Part shown: positions 1 through 11,491 of the stretch, in pieces | Numbering within the stretch: position 1 is the stretch's first letter | Layout of the letters: the number at the start of each line of letters is the position of its first letter | Assembly: GCF_000761545.1 (NCBI RefSeq) | Contig: NZ_JPMY01000009.1 | Span: 62,001 to 126,000 of the forward strand | Origin: Pseudomonas sp. ML96 | Lineage (GTDB): Bacteria > Pseudomonadota > Gammaproteobacteria > Pseudomonadales > Pseudomonadaceae | Reading direction: 5' to 3' | Length of the DNA: 64,000 bases | Notes under the pieces: model-generated | Told to the model about the DNA's origin: nothing | The model's input: the letters and a program-made list of their open reading frames with translations, nothing else | Database searches by the model: none | Made by a program: the position numbers and the translations under genes

Positions 1-135
1 GAAGGCTTTATCGGCCCGTTACGCCGCGTCGACCTGTTCCACGCCCTGCTGACCCCGGCCTACCCGCTGCTGGCCTGGCTGCTCATGGTGCTGCGCGCAC
101 CGGTGCGCGAGGAAATCCCGGTAAAGACTTTGTAA
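1..135 (+). CDS. 3' end of an unidentified membrane-associated protein (partial)
   Basis: The window opens inside a reading frame that ends with TAA at 133-135. The visible 44 residues include a hydrophobic stretch (around LLTPAYPLLAWLLMVL) that looks like a membrane segment, followed by a short charged tail ending VKTL. I do not recognise the family. In P. aeruginosa I would expect hemL upstream of the next gene, but this tail does not resemble the HemL C-terminus. The gene upstream of the Sel1 protein is therefore probably different here. Confidence 0.6.
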   Translation, partial: EGFIGPLRRVDLFHALLTPAYPLLAWLLMVLRAPVREEIPVKTL

Positions 136-149
136 GGACGCACCGGCTT

Positions 150-164
150 ATCACATAATGTGAT
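150..164. promoter_or_regulatory. AT-rich perfect palindrome in the 136-227 gap
   Basis: Seven bases, ATCACAT, are followed by one A and then ATGTGAT. This is a perfect 15-bp palindrome in an otherwise GC-rich spacer, and it is flanked by CCGG on both sides. It could be an operator for a dimeric regulator or a hairpin after the upstream stop codon. The half-sites are inverted relative to a CRP/Vfr site (TGTGA-N6-TCACA), so I do not call it one. No T-run follows, so it is a poor intrinsic terminator. Confidence 0.35.
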
Positions 165-227
165 GGCCGGCGCATTCAGCCGGCTGGGCATGAGGCCCGA
201 CCCGTTCCGCGAGGCGTTCCGATTTCC

Positions 228-836
228 ATGAACCGCACCGGCCGCAACCTGTTCTTCGGTTGCCTGTTGCTCGCTTCTCCCCTGCTGGCCCACGCAGGCG
301 ACAACTCGTTGCTGGTGCCGGCCGAAGGCCGTTGCTCGCTGAACTTGGCTCCCGAAGACCTGCCCCAGGCCGTGAGCACCTGCCAGGGCCTGGCCCAGCA
401 GGGCGACGCCCAGGCCCAGTACGAACTCGGCGAATTCTTCTACGACGGCCAGCGCGCCCCGCGCGACCTGCCCCAGGCCCTGCACTGGTTCGAACAGGCT
501 TCGCTGCAAGGCAATGCCCAGGCCCAGTTGCGCCTGGGCAACATGTTCTCTCAGGGCGAAGGCGTGCAGGCCAACAACGTGCAGGCCTATATCGTGCTGA
601 AGATGGCGGCAGTGAATGGCTCGGACGAGGCCATGGACAGCGCCGACCAGGTGGCCGAACGCATGGGTCGGGAAGAGTTGCAGGTCGCCAGCCAGGTGCT
701 TGGGCAGATATTCCGCAGCTACCTGCTGGAGCTGCAGAACATCGATACCAGCCCTTCTGGCTCTGGCTACAGCCCGACGCCGAGCCTGCCAGGCTCCGGC
801 ATCAGCCCGCAGGTGCCGGCCTTCGCGCCCAACTGA
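228..836 (+). CDS. Exported Sel1-repeat (TPR-like) protein
   Basis: The 202-residue protein starts with a signal peptide (charged MNRTGR, then a hydrophobic core ending LLAHA at about residue 22). It is therefore probably periplasmic. Two to three Sel1-like repeats follow at about residues 55-130, recognisable as AQYELGEFFYDGQ and AQLRLGNMFSQGEGV with the A-x-x-x-L-G pattern. The C-terminal 30 residues are Pro/Ser/Gly rich and probably disordered. Sel1 repeats are protein-interaction solenoids; no enzymatic function can be assigned. It corresponds in position to the small hypothetical gene beside DUF1820 and miaB in P. aeruginosa. It converges on the DUF1820 gene with only 3 bp between stop codons. 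Confidence 0.8.
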   Translation: MNRTGRNLFFGCLLLASPLLAHAGDNSLLVPAEGRCSLNLAPEDLPQAVSTCQGLAQQGDAQAQYELGEFFYDGQRAPRDLPQALHWFEQASLQGNAQAQLRLGNMFSQGEGVQANNVQAYIVLKMAAVNGSDEAMDSADQVAERMGREELQVASQVLGQIFRSYLLELQNIDTSPSGSGYSPTPSLPGSGISPQVPAFAPN

Positions 837-839
837 GGT

Positions 840-1163
840 TTACTTCTCCGGCATCGGCATGGGGAACGGCATCACGTTGCCGCCACCCTTGGCCTCGCTG
901 ATCTGCGGCGTACCCAGGCGCTCCACCTCGTCGATGCGCACGATCGAGTGCATCGGCACGAAGCTGCGCACCACGCCCTCGAACTGCGCCTTGAGTTTCT
1001 CTTCGCTGGGATCGACGACCATCTGGGTGCGCTCGCCGAAGACGAACTCCTCGACCTCCAGGAAGCCCCACAGATCGCTCTGGTAGATCTGCTTGGCGTA
1101 CATCTCGTACACCTGGCCCTGGTTGAGGAAAATCACCTTGTAGATGGGTTCGCGCTTGCTCAT
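840..1163 (-). CDS. DUF1820 family protein
   Basis: This 107-residue soluble protein begins MSKREPIYKVIFLNQGQVYEMYAK, the characteristic DUF1820 start. It contains the segment GFLEVEEFVFGERTQMVVDP and a region SFVPMHSIVRIDEVERLG. The acidic, proline-rich tail (PFPMPMPEK) is typical of pseudomonad members. The function is unknown. The family is small and conserved in Gammaproteobacteria beside miaB. The gene is transcribed divergently from miaB, so the 1164-1296 gap carries promoters for both. The start is the ATG at 1161-1163, and no better alternative is visible. Confidence 0.85.
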   Translation of the reverse strand: MSKREPIYKVIFLNQGQVYEMYAKQIYQSDLWGFLEVEEFVFGERTQMVVDPSEEKLKAQFEGVVRSFVPMHSIVRIDEVERLGTPQISEAKGGGNVMPFPMPMPEK

Positions 1164-1255
1164 GGATAGGAGAATAGAGGACGGCTGAAATTCGGGGGCG
1201 CGATGTTAGCACAGCCTCCGAGCCGGCAAGCCTAGGAAGCATGCGCCTTGCTCCC

Positions 1256-1261
1256 TATAAT
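1256..1261 (+). promoter_or_regulatory. Putative sigma70 -10 element of miaB
   Basis: A perfect TATAAT lies 36 bp upstream of the miaB ATG at 1297. The region about 17 bp further upstream has no good TTGACA match, so the -35 assignment is weak. A short leader of about 30 nt would result. Confidence 0.45.
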
Positions 1262-1296
1262 GCGCGGTTCCATTCGAACACCCCGACGCATTGCAG

Positions 1297-2625
1297 ATGG
1301 CCAAGAAGCTTTATATCGAGACCCACGGCTGCCAGATGAACGAGTACGACAGCTCGCGCATGGTTGACCTACTGGGCGAGCACCAGGCACTTGAAGTCAC
1401 GGAGAACCCGGCGGAAGCCGACGTAATCCTGCTCAATACCTGCTCGATTCGCGAAAAAGCTCAGGAAAAGGTGTTTTCCAAGCTCGGCGGCTGGCGTGCC
1501 CTGAAGCAGGACAACCCCAACCTGGTGATCGGCGTCGGCGGCTGCGTGGCCAGCCAGGAAGGCGCCGCCATCCGCGACCGCGCGCCCTATGTCGACGTGG
1601 TGTTCGGCCCGCAGACCCTGCACCGTCTGCCGGAGATGATCGACGCCGCGCGCACGACCAAGAAGGCGCAGATCGACATCAGTTTCCCCGAGATCGAGAA
1701 GTTCGACCGCCTCCCCGAGCCGCGCGTCGACGGCCCCAGCGCCTTCGTCTCGGTGATGGAAGGCTGCAGCAAGTACTGCACCTTCTGCGTGGTGCCCTAC
1801 ACCCGCGGCGAGGAAGTCAGCCGTCCGCTCGGCGATGTGCTGCTGGAGATCACCCAGCTGGCCGAGAAAGGCGTCAAGGAAGTCACCCTGCTCGGGCAGA
1901 ACGTCAACGGCTTCCGCGGCGCGACCCCGGACGGTGACATCGCCGACTTCGCTGACCTGCTCTATGCAGTGGCGACCATCGACGGTATCGAGCGCATCCG
2001 CTACACCACCAGCCACCCGCTGGAATTCTCCGACGCCATCATCCAGGCCCACGCCGATATCCCGCAGCTGGTGAAGTTCCTCCACCTGCCGGTGCAATCC
2101 GGCTCGGACCGCGTGCTGGCGGCGATGAAGCGCAACCACACGGCGCTGGAATACAAGTCGCGCATCCGCAAGCTGAAGGCGGCGGTGCCGGACATCTGCA
2201 TCAGCTCGGACTTCATCGTCGGCTTCCCCGGCGAGACCGAGAAGGACTTCGAGCAGACTATGAAGCTGATCGAGGACGTCGGCTTCGACTTCTCCTTCTC
2301 CTTCATCTACAGCTCGCGCCCGGGCACCCCGGCCGCCGACCTGGTCGACGACACCCCGGACGAAGTGAAGAAGCAGCGCCTGCTGATCATGAACAGCCGC
2401 CTCAACCAGCAGGGCTTCGAGATCAGCCGACGGATGGTCGGCACTCGCCAACGCATCCTCGTCACCGACTACGCCAAGCGCGACCCAGGCCAACTACAGG
2501 GTCGCACCGAGAACAACCGCGTGGTCAACTTCCGCTGCGACAACCCGAGCCTGATCGGCCAGTTCGTCGACGTGGAAATCTACGAGGCGCTGCCCAACTC
2601 CCTGCGTGGCACCCTTATCGACTAA
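1297..2625 (+). CDS. miaB: tRNA-2-methylthio-N6-dimethylallyladenosine synthase MiaB
   Basis: MiaB is a radical-SAM methylthiotransferase that adds the 2-methylthio group to i6A37 of tRNAs reading UNN codons. The N-terminal UPF0004 domain has the auxiliary cluster cysteines C12 ([11 protein letters not shown]), C49 (NTCSIREKA) and C83. The radical-SAM motif C157-x3-C161-x2-C164 lies in GCSKYCTFC. The C-terminal TRAM domain covers roughly residues 375-440 and ends with [10 protein letters not shown]. At 442 residues the length is normal. The frame is also open from a TTG at 1291, but the ATG at 1297 gives the conserved family N-terminus [12 protein letters not shown], so I chose it. It is the first gene of the run miaB, ybeZ, ybeY, corC, lnt. 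Confidence 0.97.
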   Translation: MAKKLYIETHGCQMNEYDSSRMVDLLGEHQALEVTENPAEADVILLNTCSIREKAQEKVFSKLGGWRALKQDNPNLVIGVGGCVASQEGAAIRDRAPYVDVVFGPQTLHRLPEMIDAARTTKKAQIDISFPEIEKFDRLPEPRVDGPSAFVSVMEGCSKYCTFCVVPYTRGEEVSRPLGDVLLEITQLAEKGVKEVTLLGQNVNGFRGATPDGDIADFADLLYAVATIDGIERIRYTTSHPLEFSDAIIQAHADIPQLVKFLHLPVQSGSDRVLAAMKRNHTALEYKSRIRKLKAAVPDICISSDFIVGFPGETEKDFEQTMKLIEDVGFDFSFSFIYSSRPGTPAADLVDDTPDEVKKQRLLIMNSRLNQQGFEISRRMVGTRQRILVTDYAKRDPGQLQGRTENNRVVNFRCDNPSLIGQFVDVEIYEALPNSLRGTLID

Positions 2626-2722
2626 CGGCTAGCCCATTGCCGGGCGCTCGAACTTTCACCCTCAGGCGCCTAGGGTTATCCTTCGACCATCACTCCCGCC
2701 GCACAGCGGCAACCGGACCCCA

Positions 2723-3712
2723 TTGAACGCTTCCATAGAACCGCATCGCTTCACCCTCGAACCCTACGAAGCACGCCGCTTCGCCAACCTCTGCGGGCAA
2801 TTCGACGAGCACCTGCGCCTGATCGAACAACGCCTGTCCATCGAGATCCGCAATCGCGGCAACCAGTTCGAGCTGGTCGGCCCGAGCAAGCACACTCAGT
2901 CCGCCGAGAACCTGCTGCGCCGCCTGTACCGCGAGACCAAGAGTGCCGAGCTGTCGCCGGAGATGGTCCACCTGTACCTGCAGGAGTCCGGCCTGGAAGC
3001 TCTGGACAGCGGCAAGGCCGACGCCGGCGTGACCCTGCGCACCAAGAAGGGCGTGATCAAGCCGCGCGGCGCCAACCAGCAGCGCTACGTCAAGGCCATC
3101 CTCGACAACGACATCAATTTCGGCATCGGCCCGGCCGGTACCGGCAAGACCTATCTGGCCGTGGCCTGCGCGGTGGACGCGCTGGAGCGCGAGCAGGTGC
3201 GGCGCATCCTGCTGGTGCGCCCGGCGGTCGAAGCGGGTGAAAAACTCGGCTTCCTCCCCGGCGACCTGGCGCAGAAGATCGACCCTTACCTGCGCCCGCT
3301 GTATGACGCGCTATACGAGATGCTCGGCTTCGAAACCGTGGCCAAGCTGATCGAGAAGCAGGTGATCGAGATCGCCCCGCTGGCCTACATGCGCGGCCGC
3401 ACCCTTAACAACAGCTTCATCATTCTCGACGAGAGTCAGAACACCACGCTCGAGCAGATGAAGATGTTCCTCACCCGCATCGGTTTCGGCTCCACCGCCG
3501 TGATCACCGGCGACGTCACCCAGGTCGACCTGCCGCGCGGCACCAAGTCCGGCCTGGCCCACGTGATGAACGTGCTGGAGGACGTGCCGGGCATCAGCTT
3601 CACCCACTTCAAGCCCAAGGACGTGGTGCGCCACCCATTGGTGCAGCGCATCGTCGAAGCCTACGAGCGCTTCGAAGAGCGACAGGAAGGCAAAGGCCGC
3701 AGCGATGCTTGA
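2723..3712 (+). CDS. ybeZ: PhoH-like ATPase YbeZ
   Basis: This 329-residue PhoH family protein has a KH-like N-terminal segment (residues 35-75, [15 protein letters not shown]). Its P-loop domain carries Walker A GPAGTGKT at 136-143 and Walker B FIILDE at 232-237, and the last 20 residues are basic. YbeZ partners the endoribonuclease YbeY in ribosome quality control and rRNA maturation. The start is a TTG at 2723; it yields the family N-terminus [14 protein letters not shown], and no in-frame ATG fits as well. The 3' end overlaps ybeY by 8 bp, implying translational coupling. Confidence 0.93.
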   Translation: MNASIEPHRFTLEPYEARRFANLCGQFDEHLRLIEQRLSIEIRNRGNQFELVGPSKHTQSAENLLRRLYRETKSAELSPEMVHLYLQESGLEALDSGKADAGVTLRTKKGVIKPRGANQQRYVKAILDNDINFGIGPAGTGKTYLAVACAVDALEREQVRRILLVRPAVEAGEKLGFLPGDLAQKIDPYLRPLYDALYEMLGFETVAKLIEKQVIEIAPLAYMRGRTLNNSFIILDESQNTTLEQMKMFLTRIGFGSTAVITGDVTQVDLPRGTKSGLAHVMNVLEDVPGISFTHFKPKDVVRHPLVQRIVEAYERFEERQEGKGRSDA

Positions 3713-4166
3713 ACTGGACCTGCAGAACGCCTCCAGCGCTACCGATCTGCCCAGCGAAGCGCAACTGCGCCGCTGGTGCGAACTCGCCCTGCGCCAGCGC
3801 ACGGCCGACTCGGAAATGACCATCCGCCTGGTCGATGAAGCCGAAGGCCGCGAGCTGAACCACACCTGGCGGCACAAGGACTACGCCACCAACGTACTGT
3901 CCTTCCCGGCCGACGTGCCGGACGAACTACTGGATATCCCGCTGCTCGGCGACCTGGTGATCTGCGTGCCGGTGGTCGAGCGCGAAGCCCGCGAACAGGG
4001 CAAGACCAACGAGGCCCACTGGGCCCACCTGGTCATCCACGGCTGCCTGCACCTGCTCGGCTATGACCACATCGACGACGATGAGGCCGAGGAGATGGAA
4101 GCACTGGAACGGGAATTGCTGGCTGAATTGGGTCATCCCGACCCTTACGCCGCCGACGAAGAATAA
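3705..4166 (+). CDS. ybeY: Endoribonuclease YbeY (rRNA maturation factor)
   Basis: YbeY is a zinc-dependent single-strand endoribonuclease needed for 16S rRNA 3'-end maturation and 70S quality control. The signature [11 protein letters not shown] is intact, with zinc ligands H112, H116 and H122. The conserved NVLSFP motif sits at residues 63-68. The 153-residue length is normal for the family. It overlaps ybeZ, and corC follows after 27 bp, so these genes probably form one transcript. Confidence 0.96.
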   Translation: MLELDLQNASSATDLPSEAQLRRWCELALRQRTADSEMTIRLVDEAEGRELNHTWRHKDYATNVLSFPADVPDELLDIPLLGDLVICVPVVEREAREQGKTNEAHWAHLVIHGCLHLLGYDHIDDDEAEEMEALERELLAELGHPDPYAADEE

Positions 4167-4193
4167 CTGCCAGAGAAGGCCCCGAGACTCACC

Positions 4194-5030
4194 ATGAGCG
4201 AAGATCGATCGAGCAACGAGCAGAAGTCCTGGTTCAACAAGCTGACCCAGGCTTTTGCTCATGAGCCGAGAAACCGCCAGGAACTGCTGGAAGTCCTGCG
4301 CGATGCACACCAGAACAAGCTGCTCGACAGCGAAGCCCTGACCATCGTCGAGGGCGCCATCCAGGTTGCCGACCTGCAGGTGCGCGACATCATGGTGCCG
4401 CGCTCGCAGATGATCAGCATCAAGGCCAGCCAGAGCCCGGCCGAATTCCTCCCGGCCATCGTCGACTCCGCGCACTCGCGCTATCCGGTGATCGGCGAGA
4501 GCCTCGACGAAGTCATCGGCATCCTCCTGGCCAAGGACCTGCTGCCGCTGATCATCAACGGCGACAAGCCCTTCGACATCAAGCAGCTGCTGCGCCCGGC
4601 CACCTTCGTGCCGGAATCCAAGCGCCTCAACGTGCTGCTGCGCGAGTTCCGCGCCAACCACAATCACATGGCGGTGGTCATCGACGAATACGGCGGCGTG
4701 GCCGGCCTGGTGACCATCGAGGACGTGCTGGAGCAGATCGTCGGCGACATCGAGGACGAGCATGACGTCGAGGAAGACAGCTATATCAAGCCGCTGCCGT
4801 CCGGCGACTTCCTGATCAAGGCACTGACGCCGATCGAGAACTTCAACCAGACCTTCGACACCGAGTTCTCCGACAGCGAGTTCGACACCGTCGGCGGCCT
4901 GGTGATGAACGCCTTCGGCCACCTGCCCAAGCGCAACGAAGTGACCGAGATCGGCGAGTACCGCTTCCGCGTACTCAATGCCGACAGCCGTCGCGTACAC
5001 CTGCTGCGCCTGACTCCGCTGGAGCGTTGA
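4194..5030 (+). CDS. corC: CorC/HlyC family CBS-domain protein
   Basis: This 278-residue protein has a pair of CBS domains (about residues 65-190) that bind adenine nucleotides. The signature DEYGGVAGLVTIEDVLEQIVGDI lies at the end of the second CBS. A C-terminal CorC_HlyC domain follows (about 200-278, with FDTVGGLVMNAFGHLPKRNE). It has no membrane domain, so it is the short, soluble CorC (YbeX) type rather than a DUF21 transporter. CorC has been linked to Mg2+/Co2+ efflux and, as YbeX, to ribosome metabolism. Its place between ybeY and lnt is the standard proteobacterial order. Confidence 0.93.
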   Translation: MSEDRSSNEQKSWFNKLTQAFAHEPRNRQELLEVLRDAHQNKLLDSEALTIVEGAIQVADLQVRDIMVPRSQMISIKASQSPAEFLPAIVDSAHSRYPVIGESLDEVIGILLAKDLLPLIINGDKPFDIKQLLRPATFVPESKRLNVLLREFRANHNHMAVVIDEYGGVAGLVTIEDVLEQIVGDIEDEHDVEEDSYIKPLPSGDFLIKALTPIENFNQTFDTEFSDSEFDTVGGLVMNAFGHLPKRNEVTEIGEYRFRVLNADSRRVHLLRLTPLER

Positions 5031-5070
5031 TTCATGGGGCGCCCGGCGCCCCGCGGTCATCCGCCGATAC

Positions 5071-5091
5071 AGGGTGCGCGCCGCGCACCCT
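5071..5091. repeat. Short inverted repeat upstream of lnt
   Basis: AGGGTGCGC and its exact complement GCGCACCCT are separated by 3 nt in the 120-bp corC-lnt gap. From general familiarity, GGGTGCGC/GCGCACCC palindromes of this type occur repeatedly in intergenic regions of Pseudomonas genomes as REP-like units. No poly-T tract follows, so it is not an obvious terminator. It lies inside the upstream extension of the lnt frame and argues against starting lnt early. Confidence 0.5.
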
Positions 5092-5150
5092 ACCCCGCCT
5101 TCCGCCCTTCCAGTACCCTTGCCCGCCTGATTCCCGATCAAGGACGCATG

Positions 5151-6689
5151 ATGCGCTGGATCACCCAACCCGGCTGGCCGGGCAACCTGCTGGCCCTCGC
5201 CGGCGGCGCCTGCACCACCCTGGCCCTGGCTCCCTTCGATATCTGGCCGCTAGCCCTGCTGGCCATCGCCATCTTCTACCTCGGCCTGCGTGAGCTGAAC
5301 CCGCGCCAGGCGCTGCTGCGCGGCTGGTGCTACGGCCTCGGCCTGTTCCTCGCCGGCACCAGCTGGATCTACGTCAGCATCCACGACTACGGTGCCGCCT
5401 CGCCGGCCCTGGCCGGCTTCCTCACCTTTGGCTTCTGCGCCGGTATCGCCCTGTTCTTCGCCCTGCCAGCCTGGCTCTGGGCGCGCTGGCTGCGCCGCAA
5501 TGATGCACCGGTGACCGACGCACTGGCCTTCGCCGCCCTGTGGCTGGCGCAGGAGGCTTTCCGCGGCTGGTTCCTCACCGGCTTCCCCTGGCTCTACGCC
5601 GGCTACAGCCAGCTGCATGGGCCGCTGGCCAGCCTGGCGCCGGTCGGCGGCATGTGGCTGCTCTCCCTGAGCCTGGCGCTATCCGCCGCCCTGCTGGTCA
5701 ACCTGCCGCGCCTGTTCAAGCACAAGCTGCAACTGGCAGCCGGCGTGGCCCTGCTGCTGACACCTTGGATCGCCGGCCTGGCGCTCAAGGAGCATGCCTG
5801 GACCGCAAGCAAGGGCGAGCCGCTCAAGGTTGCCGCCCTGCAGGGCAACGTCGAGCAGAACATGAAGTGGGACCCGCAGCAGCTGGACGCCCAGTTGGCC
5901 CTGTACCGCGACATGACCCTGAGCAGCCAGCCGGCCGACCTGATCGTCTGGCCGGAGACCGCCGTGCCGGTACTCAAGGAGTTCGCCGAGGGTTATCTGA
6001 AGGTCATGGGCCGCGTCGCCGCCGACCGCGACGCGGCGCTGATCACTGGCGTGCCGCTGCGCCAAATCAACCAGCGCGGCGAGAAGCGCTACTACAACGC
6101 GATCACCGTCACCGGCTGGGGCGAAGGCACCTACCTGAAGCAGAAGCTGGTGCCGTTCGGCGAATACGTGCCGCTGCAGGACCTGCTGCGCGGGCTGATC
6201 GCCTTCTTCGATCTGCCGATGTCCGACTTCGCCCGCGGCCCGGCCGACCAGGCCCTGTTGCAGGCCAAAGGCCTGAAGATCGCGCCGTTCATCTGCTACG
6301 AAGTGGTGTATCCGGAGTTCGCCGCCGGCCTGGCCGCACAGAGCGATCTATTGCTGACGGTGAGCAACGACACCTGGTTCGGTACCTCCATCGGCCCGCT
6401 GCAGCACCTGCAGATGGCGCAGATGCGCGCCCTGGAAGCCGGGCGCTGGATGATCCGCGCCACCAACAACGGAGTCACCGCGCTGATCGACCCGCAGGGC
6501 CGCATCGCCGTGCAGATCCCGCAGTTCCAGCAGGCCATCCTCTACGGTGAAGTGCAGCCGATGCAGGGCCTGACGCCTTACCTGCAATGGCGCGCCTGGC
6601 CATTGGTCGTACTGTGCATCACACTGCTGGGCTGGGCCTTCGTCGCTCGCCGCCGCCAGGTTCGCGCCCTCGCCGCGCAGGCCGCCTGA
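5151..6689 (+). CDS. lnt: Apolipoprotein N-acyltransferase Lnt
   Basis: Lnt transfers the third acyl chain from phospholipid to the N-terminal cysteine of apolipoproteins in the inner membrane. The N-terminal half has about six to seven hydrophobic helices. The periplasmic nitrilase domain follows with the catalytic triad E269 (VWPETAVP), K332 (LKQKLVPFGEY) and C382 (PFICYEVVYPE), and a last membrane helix precedes the basic tail RRRQVRALAAQ. The frame is open from 5034, but the ATG at 5151 has an AAGGA ribosome binding site 6 nt upstream. It gives 512 residues and the conserved start MRWITQPGWPGN. Confidence 0.96.
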   Translation: MRWITQPGWPGNLLALAGGACTTLALAPFDIWPLALLAIAIFYLGLRELNPRQALLRGWCYGLGLFLAGTSWIYVSIHDYGAASPALAGFLTFGFCAGIALFFALPAWLWARWLRRNDAPVTDALAFAALWLAQEAFRGWFLTGFPWLYAGYSQLHGPLASLAPVGGMWLLSLSLALSAALLVNLPRLFKHKLQLAAGVALLLTPWIAGLALKEHAWTASKGEPLKVAALQGNVEQNMKWDPQQLDAQLALYRDMTLSSQPADLIVWPETAVPVLKEFAEGYLKVMGRVAADRDAALITGVPLRQINQRGEKRYYNAITVTGWGEGTYLKQKLVPFGEYVPLQDLLRGLIAFFDLPMSDFARGPADQALLQAKGLKIAPFICYEVVYPEFAAGLAAQSDLLLTVSNDTWFGTSIGPLQHLQMAQMRALEAGRWMIRATNNGVTALIDPQGRIAVQIPQFQQAILYGEVQPMQGLTPYLQWRAWPLVVLCITLLGWAFVARRRQVRALAAQAA

Positions 6690-6700
6690 GGCGGCCCAAC

Positions 6701-7468
6701 TCAGCGATAGAGCAGCGGGTAGACCAGCAAGCCGAACGCCTCGTTAAGCAGCCGGGTGTTCTGCCACAGGGCCTTGCCCTCTGGCAGCCAGCCGCCCAGC
6801 GGGCGCTCGTTGGCCACGCCGAGAAAGCCCAGCGGCGCCACCACCACCTCCAGCCCGGCGCGCTCGAAGCACCAGCGCGCCCGCGGCATGTGCGCCGCCT
6901 GGGTCACCAGCACCACGCGACGGATACCTTCGGCCTTGAGCAGCTCGGCGCTGAACTGGGCGTTCTCCCAGGTATTACGGCTACGCGCCTCTTGCCAGCG
7001 GGTCGGCACGCCGAAATCGCGCTGCAGCGCCTCGGCCATCAGCGCCGCCTCGCTGGGCGGTTGGCCGTAATGCAGACCGCCACTGATCAGGATGGGCAAC
7101 TGCGAGGCCCGCTGCAGGCGCGCCGCATAACGCAGGCGCTCGATAGCGGTGACGCTGGGCTGGTCGCTACCCCAGGCCGGGTCGGCCTCCTCGCGTCCCG
7201 AACCGAGCACGACGATCACCTCGGCGCGCTGCGCCAAGCCGGCCCACTGCGTCTCGGCCAGCGCCGGTTCGCGCTCGATCAGGCGTGAGGCCCATTCCAC
7301 CACCACCGGCAGGCTGAGCAGCCACAAGCCACCCAAACCAAAGGTCAGGCACAACGCTGCCAGGCGCGGCCGCCCCGCCCAAGCCCACAACAGCCAAGCC
7401 AGCAGGATCAGCAGCATCAGGCCGCCAGGGGGAAGGATCAGTTGCTTGAGGATGAAGCGCAGTTCCAT
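6701..7468 (-). CDS. YdcF/SanA-like DUF218 membrane protein
   Basis: This 255-residue protein has two hydrophobic segments near the N-terminus (around LPPGGLMLLILLAWLLWAWAG and LCLTFGLGGLWLLSLP). A DUF218 domain from about residue 80 contains VIVVLGSGREE, ILISGGLHYGQ, ARSRNTWENAQFSAELL and VLVTQAAHMPRARWCFERAG. The family includes ElyC, involved in envelope biogenesis, and YdcF; the precise activity is not established. The GGAGG site 5 nt before the ATG at 7468 decides the start over the GTG at 7474. It converges with lnt, with 11 bp between the stop codons. Confidence 0.85.
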   Translation of the reverse strand: MELRFILKQLILPPGGLMLLILLAWLLWAWAGRPRLAALCLTFGLGGLWLLSLPVVVEWASRLIEREPALAETQWAGLAQRAEVIVVLGSGREEADPAWGSDQPSVTAIERLRYAARLQRASQLPILISGGLHYGQPPSEAALMAEALQRDFGVPTRWQEARSRNTWENAQFSAELLKAEGIRRVVLVTQAAHMPRARWCFERAGLEVVVAPLGFLGVANERPLGGWLPEGKALWQNTRLLNEAFGLLVYPLLYR

Positions 7469-7492
7469 GGGCACCTCCAGTGCCCGCAGAGA

Positions 7493-7942
7493 CTAGCGCG
7501 GCTGGCCTGCGCGGAACAGCTTGGAGCCACAGGCGCTGCAGGGCTGCACGCCTTCGCCACGCTGGATCTGCGCAACCGCGCCACACAGGGCGCAGCACAG
7601 CTGCTGGCGTTTCTTGAGCATCGGCTTGCCACGTGGCATGGGCTTGTTGACCACGCGCGACGGCAGCTTGCTAGCGGGTTTGCCGGCATTGGCCGGCAGC
7701 TGTTCGATCACCGCCAGTTCCTCGGCAGCAGCATGCCAGCCGCGGAGCCAGTGCAGGTCCCGATCCAGATAGGCGCGGATCAACTCCAACTCGGCCGGAG
7801 TCAGGCCACGCAGCTCCAGTTCATCTGGCGGGGCATCGTGCAGATTGGTCGCGGTATCGGCCTCCTGCAGGGCCAGGGCGAGGCGCTGCAGCAGCCGCTC
7901 ATAGAGCCCGCCCCCCGCTTCCTCACGCCGCAACTCCGCCAT
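7493..7942 (-). CDS. Zinc-ribbon protein (DUF1451-like)
   Basis: This 149-residue soluble protein has an N-terminal helical region (LYERLLQRLALALQEAD) and a C-terminal zinc ribbon. The ribbon has paired knuckles C-A-L-C-G-A and C-S-A-C-G-S separated by about 15 residues. A basic linker (KPMPRGKPMLKKRQQL) precedes the ribbon. The architecture matches the zinc ribbon-containing DUF1451 proteins of Pseudomonas; the function is unknown. Its stop is 25 bp upstream of the DUF218 gene start on the same strand, so the two may be co-transcribed. The gap up to leuS (7943-8134) should hold divergent promoters. Confidence 0.75.
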   Translation of the reverse strand: MAELRREEAGGGLYERLLQRLALALQEADTATNLHDAPPDELELRGLTPAELELIRAYLDRDLHWLRGWHAAAEELAVIEQLPANAGKPASKLPSRVVNKPMPRGKPMLKKRQQLCCALCGAVAQIQRGEGVQPCSACGSKLFRAGQPR

Positions 7943-8071
7943 CCATCACCTCGACCGGGCACCTACCTGCGTGCCTCTCTCTGGCAAGCTTAGCGCCGCA
8001 CTGCAGCGAGGCCGGATACTGCGACAAACGGCGGCGCGGCGGGCGACGAGGCGTAATCAGGGTTTCCCTGA

Positions 8072-10747
<2,676 letters not shown>

Positions 10748-10808
10748 TACGGTCGCCAACTGATTCAGTCCGGCGCCACGGCGCCGGGTCTCTCAAGGGG
10801 AAGAAACA

Positions 10809-11420
10809 ATGATGAAACGGAACATGCTGGTCATCGGCCTCGCCGTCCTGCTCAGCGCCTGTGGTTTCCAGCTGCGCGGCACCGGCGACAACGACTTCGC
10901 CATCAAGGAACTGGATCTGCAGGCACGCAACGCCTACGGCGAGACCTACAAACAGCTGAAGCAGCTGCTGGAAAACAGCGGCGTGAACGTGCACAACGGC
11001 GCGCCCTTCCGCCTGTTCCTCGCCAACGAGAGTGAGACCCAGCGCACCGCCAGCGTCACCAGCAGCGCGCGCAGCTCCGAGTACGAGCTGACCACCCAGC
11101 TGGACTACGAGATCCGTGGTGAGAAGAACCTGCTGCTGCTCAGCGACAAGCTGGAAGTGCAGAGCGTGTATGTACACGACGGCAACAACCTGATCGGCTC
11201 CGGCCAGGAATCCACCCAGCTGCGCCAGGAAATGCGCCGCGAGCTGATCCAGCAGATGTCCCTGCGCCTGCAACTGCTGACCCCGGCCCAGCTGGAGCAA
11301 CTGCAGCAGGAGGCCGAAGCCCGCGCCCAGGCCGAAGCGGAAGCTGCAGCCGCAGCACGCCGCGCCGAGCAGGAGTCGGCGCCGCTGCAGTCGCCGATCC
11401 AACTGCCGATCAAACAGTAA
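10809..11420 (+). CDS. lptE: LPS-assembly lipoprotein LptE
   Basis: LptE is the outer-membrane lipoprotein that plugs and assembles the LptD barrel for lipopolysaccharide export. The signal peptide ends with the lipobox LLSAC, followed by GFQLRGTG, the hallmark LptE/RlpB start. Residues 95-150 carry the conserved [12 protein letters not shown]-like and [20 protein letters not shown]-like strands. The C-terminal 40 residues are an Ala/Glu/Gln-rich helix ([20 protein letters not shown]) longer than in E. coli LptE. An AGGGG site precedes the first of two adjacent ATGs (10809, 10812). A strong terminator lies between this gene and holA. Confidence 0.93.
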   Translation: MMKRNMLVIGLAVLLSACGFQLRGTGDNDFAIKELDLQARNAYGETYKQLKQLLENSGVNVHNGAPFRLFLANESETQRTASVTSSARSSEYELTTQLDYEIRGEKNLLLLSDKLEVQSVYVHDGNNLIGSGQESTQLRQEMRRELIQQMSLRLQLLTPAQLEQLQQEAEARAQAEAEAAAAARRAEQESAPLQSPIQLPIKQ

Positions 11421-11427
11421 GACGAGA

Positions 11428-11449
11428 GGGCCGGGTAACCGGCCCTTTT
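11428..11449 (+). terminator. Rho-independent terminator after lptE
   Basis: A perfect 7-bp GC stem (GGGCCGG and CCGGCCC) with a GTAA loop is followed directly by TTTT. It lies 7 bp past the lptE stop, 43 bp before holA. It probably ends or attenuates the leuS-lptE transcript, so holA may have partly independent expression. Confidence 0.85.
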
Positions 11450-11491
11450 CACAAGTGACGACGCCCGGCACCCAATGAAACTCGGCTCTCA

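Noticed and set aside
1369-2493. 374-codon antisense frame over miaB and similar antisense frames elsewhere
   Set aside because: Long stop-free antisense frames are expected at this GC content. None contains a plausible start signal and domain together.
5034-5150. N-terminal extension of Lnt
   Set aside because: It would be about 39 residues longer than the family, covers an inverted repeat, and ignores the AAGGA-ATG at 5151.
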